Assembly: GCA_950295325.1 (NCBI GenBank)
Contig: OX485803.1
Span: forward strand, 69,519,554-69,583,553
Origin: Polytrichum commune
Taxonomy: Eukaryota; Streptophyta; Polytrichopsida; Polytrichales; Polytrichaceae
Direction: 5' to 3'
Length of the DNA stretch: 64,000 bases
Shown here piece by piece: positions 11,620-21,359 of the stretch; the stretch's first letter is position 1; each line of letters opens with the position of its first letter. The translations under genes were made by a program, and so were the position numbers. The notes below the pieces were generated by a model, which saw only the letters and a program-made list of their open reading frames with translations, ran no database searches and was not told where the DNA came from.

Positions 11620-12430
11620 CATGGATCATTTTAAATACTTTCAATCCATTGCTGATTTTTATTATAATAATCCAAACCAATACATGTCATTTATTGACAT
11701 CCTTACACATGTAGTTACAACCCACACTTGTACAACTACTCACATTTCATAACACCAACAAGTTCAAGTAGGTGCATAACCTCATTATACGTATATGTAG
11801 GTGTCATAATTGTGAACCACTCAAACTGCTCACGGGCTCAGTTAAGGCCCACAATCTACAAAAGCAAGGAAATTAGATATTAAAAATAGTCAATATGTAG
11901 GTAGCTACTAGATTTTGAGACATCCGCCTGTAGATGCGAGTTGTGTAAGAGACTGGTATTAAGTCTGGATCAACCCGGGTTCGAATCCGGTTGGTTACAT
12001 TGACTGGTGCTATCCCAAATTGAGCTAATGATAAAGTAGGAATAATCTATAGGCGGATACCAAGAAGAGGTTACTACGCGGATGTGCGTAGAATCTTGTC
12101 GATTATTTTTTATTTTTAGAAACTTGTTATTATTTATCTGTGTGATTCAATCAAACCGCTCACGGTTGGGTCGTAGTCTAAATAGAATTGAAGTTACTGA
12201 ATCATTTGAAAGACTTTCAGTCCATAACTAATTTTTGTTATAATAATCCAAACCAAAACATGCCATTTATTGACATTCAAATATATGTTGCTTAATAGAA
12301 CACTTGCAATACTACTCACATTTTACAATATCAGCAAGTTCAAGTAGTTGCATGACCTCATTATATGTATATGTAGGTGCATGAATGAACTTGTCACTCT
12401 CGTAATCCACCTTGCACAAAAATCTAAACA
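11620..12430 (-). repeat. Internal duplication of the transposase 3' end
   Basis: The stretch 11620-11835 parallels 12193-12405: both contain 'ttataataatccaaacca', the 'catttattgacat' block and the reverse of a peptide ending in a tyrosine-rich VYNEVM motif. The element therefore carries two copies of the C-terminal tail of its transposase gene, the outer one diverged. Confidence 0.7.
11915..12110 (+). other. Possible tRNA-derived SINE (B-box-like sequence)
   Basis: GGGTTCGAATCC near 11983-11994 matches the internal B box of tRNA genes, with a plausible anticodon-like stem (AGACT/AGTCT) about 20 bp upstream, and the segment ends in a T-rich tract near 12105. A clear A box and acceptor stem are not seen, so it is not a functional tRNA gene. 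It lies between the two copies of the duplicated transposase tail. Confidence 0.35.
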
Positions 12431-14095
12431 CATAATAAAGATAATTACAATACCCCATTTTCCTTTTTTTCCCGATGCATGAGATGACATTTTCGTGAAA
12501 TCCGGGCATGTGCAATGCGGGATTTCGCCAATTGTGACATGGTAGGTGATATCCTGCTTGGAGACAATGTTGATTATCACTCCAAAGCCCGGATATGAAA
12601 TGGCAGTGACCCCAACCACATAGTAATCTTCCATGAGTCCGGTGCTTTCCCATTTGTTTTTGTGATCCGCCAGTGGTGCTGTTGGATTACGACGCACTGT
12701 CTTCCCAAACCTGAATGTAGGGTGGACGTCCGGGTTTAGTGGCATACAAAAATGCGAGCGAGGGTTGGGAAGAGTTGCGATTGTTGAAAGCCTACGACGA
12801 GGGGACAATGCCTCCCTCTGCTGTAGTTGAAATTCAGCATCTTCAAGTGCCAGAACCTCCTCTCTCGATAGATTGGTACCTATCTTCACCGGCCACATGT
12901 TGGGTACTATAGGCCAATCCAACACATATTTCTTCATACTGCCACTCACACAATGCTTAATATCGTCAAGGCAAAATCAAAATTCATATTCCACATTGTT
13001 GGGAGAGCAAAATTCCTTCCTGAGCCCTTTGTATGTTGGAACAGGTGTGTCATGTTTTTCAATCCCGACTTTGGTATTGTACATAGTCCCTGTAATGGCC
13101 TGCAATACCCAACATCGTTTGGCTGAGTTGGGTGGCAATCCTGCAATGTGCCACTTAGAAGGAAGACAATCAGTCTTTAATACAGATGTGGTATGAGCCA
13201 CACCATGAATTGCAAAATTCAACGATTCCTCTATGCGTTGACGAGTTGCTCGGGTGTTGGGACGAGGAATGAAATAGTTCACTTTGTCGGGTCGATGAGA
13301 GTCACAATCAACACCCGGTGATAGGTTGAGTTTGCGTTTGGTGGAACCAAAGAGCTCTGACCCTTTCAATGCACAATCTCTAGTGTTGACGTCTTCTGCC
13401 CCTAGATAAGACTTCATGGCATCAGCCAACATTTTTGGATCTTCACACCTGGCAGCCGCTTTGAGTTTTAAGGATGCCGAATCAAGAACTTTACCATCAG
13501 ACCCCCTTTCAACCATGTCCGGTAATTTGTAATTTGCATGAAGGCACGGACCATGTCATCCACTGTAGCTTCATATAAACAAGTCATCTTGTTGCCGGAC
13601 TGTTGGAGCCATTTTTTGTGTACAGTCTTTGCAAGGTTGCATGTTGGCATTTCCTCACATTGTTCTATTGTCATATCCTATGAACAACACACAAATATGA
13701 GGATAATAAAAATATAAGATATATATAATAATGGAAGAAAAATGAATGACATTGAATATTGAATTTTGATATGTACTTACTAATAACATATGACCACTTC
13801 ATTGTCTGTAACGAAAGTGCTAAAAACCCAACCACTCTGAAAGGCCAAGGATGCCTTCTTCCGAGGCAGATCCGGATGACAACCACCAAGAACGAATCAC
13901 ATGATACTTAGTCTCGGCGTCGTTCATTGTTTTCACGTCTTTGTAATCCTTGCATAATTACTTGTGTTGAAACTGCAAGGATGGTTTGATATATTTTTGG
14001 GTCATCTTATCCAAGCTCGTAGACCAATGGAAAAGACATGTACGCTCACGTGCAACCATGGAGAAATACGTCACACAATACGAAAAAGAAGAACA
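12312..14095 (-). pseudogene. Decayed SWIM-type MULE transposase
   Basis: Several overlapping frames on - form one broken protein. From the N-terminal side: a segment near 14090-13880 with CLFHWSTSL and SEWLGF blocks, then 13674-13468, 13516-12977 and 12949-12323. The last contains a SWIM zinc-finger start, CTCPDF, with the following Cys/His residues displaced into a neighbouring frame (12653-12312), a clear frameshift. The CxFHW block resembles the C-terminal part of the MULE catalytic domain; the DDE residues themselves could not be placed. At least three frame changes and stops make the gene inactive. Assignment rests on the SWIM finger, the MULE-like borders and the tail; certainty about the subfamily is low. 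Confidence 0.65.
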
Positions 14096-14531
14096 ATCTT
14101 CTGAGGCGGAGATGGAGGTAGGTTGTACGAACGAAATCGTAAGAAAATAACTTTAAAATCAAAATAAATTTGGAGGTATGTAATGTATACTATATTCTAC
14201 ACGCCAAGAATACGATTCCATATAGCATGAACAAAATGATTTTGTTTTGCATGTTTTAGAGCCAAAAAAACAATTAGAGTTTTTTTAATTCTTCTAAAAT
14301 CTTCAAAAAATGAAAATTTTATGCAGGAAATCTAATCATATTAATTTCAGTAGACTTTGGCGATTTATGTAAAATTGATATCATCCAAAAATTCTGAAAA
14401 ACATTGGAGTGAAGGGCAAGGCTATAATCTATGGACTTGATTTTTTTCGGAAATAAATTAGAATATTTGAAAATATTATAGCAACTCCGGAAAGTGACTC
14501 AAATCAAGGTGTATTTCTCTTCCAAATGGGT

Positions 14532-14804
14532 AGCCGTTAACGGCCACTCTTTGTATGATGCTAACTTCTATTTTCTAGTTTAGGGTACCCTTTCTTGGGT
14601 TTCAGTCTTCATTTAACAACATAATTTCTTTGAAATAAAATCACATATATACATATATTTCTTATGTATGTTCCATCTAAAAGTGTGGCTGTTAACGGCC
14701 ACTCTTGGTTGCATCTCAAATTTATTGGTAAATAAGTTTATTTTTTCATGTATACACTCATTTCCTTCATTTTTTTCCTCCAACAAGGGTGGCCGTTAAC
14801 GGCC
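14532..14804. promoter_or_regulatory. Three copies of a GGCCGTTAACGGCC palindrome
   Basis: Near-identical 14-bp palindromes occur at 14532-14545, 14687-14700 and 14791-14804; the third is perfect and the others have one change each. All are followed by A/CACTCT-like sequence or 'atct'. They lie in the region between the two divergent genes of the MULE, where a shared promoter would be. They are probably protein binding sites; the function is inferred. Confidence 0.55.
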
Positions 14805-14982
14805 ATCTATATTGAAATTTCAGATTCTATTCTATATGTGGTTTTTCCTTATGTATACTCTCACTTTCATAAATATTTTTGTATATTATTTTAGCTTGCA
14901 GATGTGATTTATTTCATATGTATATATTTATTTTAATTTAGTTTTATCTTTCATATGGATGATATTTTTGTGATTTAGATAT

Positions 14983-16570
14983 GGAAGTTGTACATCTTTC
15001 TGAAGATCAATTAGAATTGCAATTGCATGCATTTTTAAGAAAGAAATTGTCAACACATCTTCCCGTCTTGAACGGTTGAGGTATCAACCAAGGGCAAAAT
15101 TAAAATTCAACATTTCACTATGTCGAATGGTTGCATTGCCTGTTGTTAGGTTTTTTTTGAAAAATAACGTTATGAACCTGGCTGCACATTTTATTGCTTG
15201 TGGTTATATGGAAGGCAACGGGGTTTTTTCCGTGGCCTTGGAAAACAGTGAGGGGAAAATAATAGATGTTACCGATAATATCATTGAATCATGGAGTGAA
15301 GATTGGGTACGGACAAATGATGTATTTGAAAAAATATTGCAAACTGATGAGGACCTCAAAGTTTTCTCTCGCAAAATGTTTATGATGTGGGATGGAAACT
15401 ACCGTTTGCAAACATGGTTGCCCATTATTAATCGAGATCATATACATGATCATGCTTGACATTATGCTGTTGAAAGTATTATTTTGGACGTCAAGAGAGA
15501 TATTGCAACCATGTTGGCAGCTTTATATGAAGTGGTAATTCCTTCATTCTTCTCTTTTTATTTGTTCGGTTCATTTGGTTTTCTTTTAAGTTTATTTTTT
15601 TATTATATATTTTTTTTCCATAGCTTATCATTGGTTGTTTTATTTTATCATGAGTAACTAAAAATCCCATGTTTGTACGAATCTTGTTCATAAGCTTTGC
15701 CGCATTCAAAGCATTGTTGGACAACCACTTTCATATTTTAAAAAAATTGTCTCCAAAGAAGATCTTACTGCCGCTGATGCCAAATAAAAATTCCAGATAT
15801 AGAACTTGGTTCCCTTTTACTGTTGAGGCTCTTAATGGATTTCTATATTAGGTTATTTTTCTAAAGTATTAGTTTTTCACGTTATTTTTCTTCTTGTATA
15901 TATATATATATATATATTTTGAATTCTATAATTATATGTTTTATTACATCTTATTTTTATTATGTGTGATTTATCATACTCTTATATGTTTTTCCTTGGT
16001 GTAGCAAGAATTGGGAGATGTTGCTGCTACTGCTCAAAGGAAATTTTATGAGAAATACCCTGATTCTACACATTGGACTTCAAGTGCAGTGGGTGAATTT
16101 GTTTCCAAAGCTGTGGAGAGGGTATGATTGACTTCCCATTTGGAACTAAAGAAACAACTTTCCATTGCAGATCCTAGACATTCTCCTATGTTCTTAAAGC
16201 ATGTGAAGTCTCATTATAAAAGTCACGATGAGAATCCTGAGATGATTCAAAAAAAACTTTGGATGTTAGCAACTTTGGCAATGGATACATCTATGAGAGT
16301 GGAACAGTTCATCTACTCTTCGTGAGGCTCTCAAGTTTCCGAAACCAAAATTCAATGATATAGAGTTTCCTAAGTGACTTGATAAAGCTACTTGGTGGGC
16401 TCAGGTGATAATTTTTTGTCTATGTTTTTTGGAAAAAAATATTTTTTCAATCATTCAATTTTTCTAATCTTTATTTTGTATTTGACAGTTGGCTATTGAG
16501 ACCGAGAAGCTCTTTGATGCTACTGTGGCTAATATGCATGTGTCTATCAACTATCTTTCAGATGGTATGG
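14983..16570 (+). pseudogene. Unidentified companion gene inside the MULE, spliced and decayed
   Basis: From an ATG at 14983 the frame reads a leucine-rich start (HLSEDQLELQLHAFLRKKL). It shifts frame near 15060 and continues as a 127-codon stretch, 15076-15459, with ALENSEGKIIDVTDNIIESW and a DDVFEKIL-like helix. Splice-like borders follow: a donor near 15536 (GAAGTG|gtaatt), an acceptor near 16004 (gtgtag|caagaatt), a donor near 16404 (CTCAG|gtgata) and an acceptor near 16489 (tttgacag|TTGGC). The later pieces include EKYPDSTHWTSSAV and ETEKLFDATVANMHVSINYL. Several stops interrupt it. I do not recognise the family. It faces away from the transposase gene across the palindrome region, so it may be a second MULE gene or captured host sequence. 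Confidence 0.5.
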
Positions 16571-17194
16571 ATCATGTGCCCACTATTTTTTATTTTTTAT
16601 ATTTGATTTCCAAGAACTTCAACAATTTAAACCTACTACCCGATTTATATCTACAATTCACTTTTGTTGTTCTTTATGTTTTGCACTTCGTAAATGTCAC
16701 CCTCATGATGGTGTTATGATATATTCAAATTTTACATTGATGTGTATTATAATGAGACATTCTAACATGCTACACTTGTTTTCAACATGAGTTTGCTTAC
16801 ACATTATCTCCAATTACATTATTATTATCTCAACAGTTGAATGTATATTAGTTCATTTTTTATACAAAATTGTTATAGCAACATTCTCATTTGTTGTTCA
16901 TTTGGACTATAGACCCTTACATGTAATTCCACAATCATAGGCCCCAACGGATTTACAAACCATAACCGGGAAAAAATTGAAGGCTCACAGGTTCACACTC
17001 GCATGCTCACAGACTAGCAACCCCGAGTCATGTACATATTGGTATTTTTCATTGCTCACTACTTGCAATCTAGCATTCATATTGTTTGTCCTCCCCAATC
17101 TTCTTATTATTGAACCCTAAAAAATTATTTCTTTAGGCCACGGTTATAGGATACTAGGGGTTCTATTACCAAATATTTTGTTTTCTTCACCGCT

Positions 17195-17452
17195 CACAAA
17201 TTACCGCTCATCGCTCACCGCTCATCGCTCACCGCTCATCGCTCACCGCTCATCGCTCACCGCTCATCGCTCACCGCTCATCGCTCACCGCTCATCGCTC
17301 ACCGCTCATCGCTCACCGCTCATCGCTCACCGCTCATCGCTCACCGCTCATCGCTCACCGCTCATCGCTCACCGCTCATCGCTCACCGCTCATCGCTCAC
17401 CTCACCGCTCATCGCTCACCGCTCATCGCTCACCGCTCATCGCTCACCGCTC
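17195..17452. repeat. 14-bp minisatellite (GCTCACCGCTCATC), about 18 copies
   Basis: A nearly perfect tandem array fills the right MULE terminus; one unit is shortened near 17400. The left terminus holds only a few degenerate copies in inverse orientation (11428-11495). A reading frame of 138 codons crosses it but merely reflects the repeat. Confidence 0.95.
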
Positions 17453-17479
17453 ACAAGATAGCACTCCCCTCAAGAATGC

Positions 17480-17947
17480 AAGGGCAATGTTATTTCTGAA
17501 GTTTGGCAAGGCGGACAACAATTTTCGGTCGGGTTTAGAAAATTTGTCTAGAAGGTTGCCCCAACCCGGATTTGATACCTCCGAAAGTTCATGAGGGGGT
17601 ATTTAACGTCCGCCCATGTTAATTTTTCTTTAAAATAACCGGATTAGTAGTGATAGGTTGGCAACACAATATGCCCCCACTTGCTTCTATATGAGGCATT
17701 ATTTATTTTTTATGTCTATACCCCTTTATATTGGTGCCTTAAGCATTAGATTAGACTAGGATTGTAAAACTACTAAAACTTGGTATTTTTGAAACCCTTG
17801 AGACAAGGAGCCGACGACATATGGAAGTATCTAAAGTGGTTCATCTCATCCGCAAAGATGAATGAACTCTCACTAATGAGAATACATGAGTGCCACGAAT
17901 CCTTGGCTAGAGAGAAAGGCGGCATACACATAATATTACATAATAAT
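17480..17947. other. Spacer, no gene seen
   Basis: Non-repetitive sequence without a supported coding region lies between the MULE target duplication and the dispersed repeat. Confidence 0.45.
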
Positions 17948-18129
17948 GATACCATGTTCACCTACATACCAAATTTCTACTGTCGACTCTCTTGCGTGTG
18001 CAAGTGGGGAACCCTAATTATTATAGGTGACTTCCCACACAATAATATATCTCGTGTCTGGTGATACTCCCCACACAAACCAGTAATTCACATAACAATA
18101 CACAACACCCACTGTTTGTTCAGTGGGTC
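17948..18129. repeat. Dispersed repeat, second copy of 1625-1812
   Basis: It shares long blocks with 1625-1812, including 'gtgcaagtggggaacccta' and 'cataacaatacacaacaccc'. Its continuation, seen directly adjacent at the left locus, resumes here only at 19117. Confidence 0.75.
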
Positions 18130-18218
18130 CTAAGTAATGTTAGGCAACTAATATTATATCAATAAGAATTAGTTACATAAGGTCTTTCATAAGATTATGC
18201 ATATTGTATTAGTTTGAC

Positions 18219-18437
18219 TACACTAAATATTTTATTTAGTGTCACTTACTATTTGGAATTACACAATGTTATACTCTTTACTATGTATCTCATTATTTTC
18301 AATATAGGGCAAATTTTTTGTTTGGACATTATAAAACATCAATGACTTTACTTGGTAAAGCATTACATTAAAAGCAAAAAGATATAGCATTTTATAACTT
18401 CATATAGCAAGTGATACTAAATACAATATTTAGCGTA
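18219..18437. mobile_element. Small MITE with ACACTAAAT-type ends
   Basis: The ends CTACACTAAATATTTTATTT and, inverted, CTACGCTAAATATTGTATTT match over about 28 bp with few differences. The element is about 219 bp and has no coding sequence. No clear target duplication was found. Relatives lie at 5951, 51089 and 55611. Confidence 0.6.
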
Positions 18438-19116
18438 GAATGGGCGTGTGTTGTCTTGGCCCTTTCCACCTTGCATATAGCACGTCGTTTTAATGTGGTC
18501 CCCACACATTTCGGAAACAATGGGGAATAGTGGGGAATGTTAGGAAATGCCACCCATCACCACCACCATCACCATGTTATCCGTTGTATACCTATGGACC
18601 AATCCAACATCATGCCCTGTGAGCCGTCTTTGTGTTTGAGGTCATATTACAAAGCCCGCGAGGTTACTGTAGATGGCTCTCTATTTCATCTTCACATGTG
18701 CCGGAACGTACTAGTTTCCAAATAGGATACAAATGGGTCTCGGTGAATGTGAGCATGACACGTGGCAAGTTATGAAGGGGAATTATTTATTTTTTGTTGG
18801 AAAAGAGAGCCCTCTACAGTAATCCTCTCATGCTTCTTTATGTGCGGGCAAGCCTTGTGGGGGCTATAGATAGAGGTACGAGAAAATCTTCTTATACAAG
18901 TGTGCGTTTTATTGGCAAGAGGAAATTCTCACAAACAAACACACGAGGCTCATCCATCTATCATGAATGAGAAAATCATTCACATCCGATAACTCCCTTC
19001 CCTTTTTCTCACCATCCATCCATCTATCCATCCATCACAAAATCATATTTTAATCAACTTTGACGCGAGAATTAACTTTACAAAACTCGAATTAGTCTAG
19101 TGAAAGTCATTTGAAA

Positions 19117-19445
19117 TGAATCATCACAAACCTATACGGGTGAAGTTTGTAATTTAAAAACCAGGATGGATGTAAAATTTGCTAGTATTCGAGGATTTTT
19201 TCACTCGTGGCCCCAACATGCCCTGCCCCCACATTGGGAAATGTGCCAGGATGGATTCCTGGGGCTTGTAATGTGAGGATGTGAGTATTTTGCGTGCCCA
19301 AGTGGAGTCTTCGCCCAGGTGGCAGGATAGACGAATGGATGAGCTGCATGGATGAGTTTCTGTCGGGAAAACTAGTAATCATGGATGAATGGAGAGAGGA
19401 TGGGGGGATGGAGCGAGGACAGCTGAGGCTCGAGCTCTGTGTATT
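19117..19445. repeat. Dispersed repeat, second copy of 1813-2120
   Basis: Strong match to the left-edge repeat, including 'ggattcctggggcttgtaat' and the start of the 157-bp unit. Here the unit is not amplified: it occurs once and degenerates at 19440. Confidence 0.75.
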
Positions 19446-20843
19446 ATGGCAGCACTCTGCGTTGTGTGTATTGCAGAATCGTTTCTTCCGCTTTCTCTTT
19501 CTGCTTGCTTGTTTGTTGTGAGTAGAATATGACCATAGGACCATTAGGGTTTCGAGAAGTCTCTCATTTTATTGATTTTTTTCATCGTGACTTTAGATCC
19601 AGACTCTCTCAAGCTGTCTGTGTGAGGCCATGCTGACTCTCTATCTCTAAGCTTCTACTGCAATTTTGTCAGACTAGCTTAGGGGTGACAGATGAGCAAG
19701 TGATCTCTCTTTTCTCGAGGTCTCGGACTTCACCTCAATCCCAGCTGCAAATTTTCCCTTTTCATCAATTTTGGTTATGTAGGAACTTCATCCTCTTGAC
19801 AGCTTGGAGGGATATTTGAGACTTAAGATTTAGGGGAAAGAAAAAACAAGTAAGAAAAAACAAAACCAGCGTACGTGACTGCGTATTTATCTGTAACGCA
19901 GCAACTAGAGATTTTGATTAGCTTTGTATTAGGACATATAATCCTCGCTACAATACCAAAATTTTCATCATGCCGGGTTACTGTAACCAGAAGCAAAATC
20001 CATCAGTCATGCCTGTTGAAGAGTCAGATGGCCGCGTCTCATCGATGGTTGGAGTTGCATTATTTTTTTATGTGATCATTGTGTGTTGACGAGATTGATG
20101 ACACTTCTTCCTGCCTTTCAGGTGTTACATTAAACTCCACGATTGAACCCTGAAGGCAGCAGCAGAAGAGCAAGAAGCAGCTGTTGCAGGTTTGCTTCCT
20201 GCAGAACGGAAGACTAAACGGGGCATGCACGGAGACTGAACTACTTTAGTCGACACCATTTCTCAAGTCAAATGTGCCCCAGAAGTTCTGGTGAGATCTA
20301 AGGCTTACCTTTGAATAGCTTGACAAGCATCCCAACAACAGATGGTTTTATAGAATGCACAAATTTACACTGGCATGATGTTGGTTAGATGTAGATAATA
20401 GCACTGGATCTGGAAGGCTTGTATAATGATCTACATTTTTGCTAACTGTAGGAGATTTTATGAGGTATCATGATCCGCAAGAGAAGGATGCGATGGCATT
20501 TGATGAAGATGGTGTTGGCACCGTGGTAATATTGTACCTGAAATGGCTGTCACCTAGTGTTTCTGCAAACTAATTGTAATTTCATTGTGCATATTCTTGA
20601 GGCGTCAATCTCTAGTAAGGTTATACACTTTTTAATTGCTGAAAGTCTAGTGTGGGTTCCAACAGAGTTCTCTTCAACAGAAACAAACTTTAACTATGTT
20701 TGAACAAATTATCCAGTTGTAATTTCCAGTGATAGGAAGGTCAACCCTATAATTTCCAGTGCAAGTGCTGCCCTCACATGTTGGATCCCCCAATTTGCCC
20801 CATGCTCTGTAACAGGAAGGGCACCCTAAATGGTATTGGACAT
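19446..20843. other. No supported gene
   Basis: Unique-looking sequence without a convincing coding frame, splice pattern or repeat that I could support. Confidence 0.4.
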
Positions 20844-21235
20844 TTACTCTGTTGTGAAATGGTGATGTACTCGGAATTTATATCCCAATGCTTTGGTCAC
20901 CATTCGTTTCAATTGTCTTGGATCATGGATGTTCAAGGACTCTGCAATTTGTTTGAATTGAGTTCCTTCGTTCAACATAGTTTGCACATAGTCAACCAAC
21001 TTGGTTGTGGGCTCCACATTTGGTTTAGCCATGTGTGATTCTGCAAGGCCCCAATACACACACACAAAAATTGACAAACCAAGTGCACTTGGACTTGCAG
21101 ACACTTGTATCAACTTACAATTCTCTCTTGGCGGTTTTGGCATCGGGTTCTGATATTCCGTTTGAAGTCTTATTGTGGCTAGTCTTAAAGTCTTATCTAA
21201 TATAACAACACCGGCAACACATGTTGCTTCAACAC
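20844..21235 (-). CDS. Small unidentified gene with at least two exons
   Basis: On - an exon-like stretch begins at about 21235 after a pyrimidine-rich acceptor (tctctcacgcag|TGTTGAAG) and encodes VEATCVAGVVILDKTLRL and so on, up to a good donor near 21125 (GAATT|gtaagt). A second acceptor (ccttgcag|AATCAC) near 21041 precedes an ATG at about 21033 and a 62-codon frame ending at 20844 (VDYVQTMLNEGTQFKQIAES then HDPRQLKRMV). The second segment looks like a short helix-turn-helix. Joining the two exons directly at these borders gives an early stop, so the true splice pattern or start is unclear. The family is not recognised; it may be a gene fragment. Confidence 0.35.
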
Positions 21236-21359
21236 TGCGTGAGAGAAAGAAAGAACGATTGTTAATTAGTTTGGGCAATGTAGTGTAGGATTGTTTGAAC
21301 TGATCCGTGCATCTATTGTGCAGGAGCAACGTTGCAAACAAGAGTTGTGAGAGAAATTG

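Larger units (their letters stand above)
11406..17469. mobile_element. Mutator-like element (MULE), about 6.06 kb
   Basis: The same 10 bp, TCAAGAATGC, lie at 11396-11405 and 17470-17479 in direct orientation, close to the 9-11 bp duplications of MULEs. Inside them the termini are inverted: the left reads GCTATCTTATGAGCGATGAGC from about 11413, and the right, inverted, reads GCTATCTTGTGAGCG. Further shared blocks follow inward. The element carries a decayed SWIM-type transposase on - and a second decayed gene on +. The right terminus is expanded by a 14-bp minisatellite. Confidence 0.75.

Noticed and set aside
11940-12010. Functional tRNA gene
   Set aside because: Only the T-arm-like box fits; acceptor stem and A box are not found.
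17195-17452. CRISPR-like regular repeat
   Set aside because: The 14-bp units are contiguous with no spacers, and the genome is a plant's; it is a minisatellite.
17178-17594. 138-codon frame of Ser/His/Arg repeats
   Set aside because: It is a translation of the 14-bp minisatellite in the MULE terminus, without other support.
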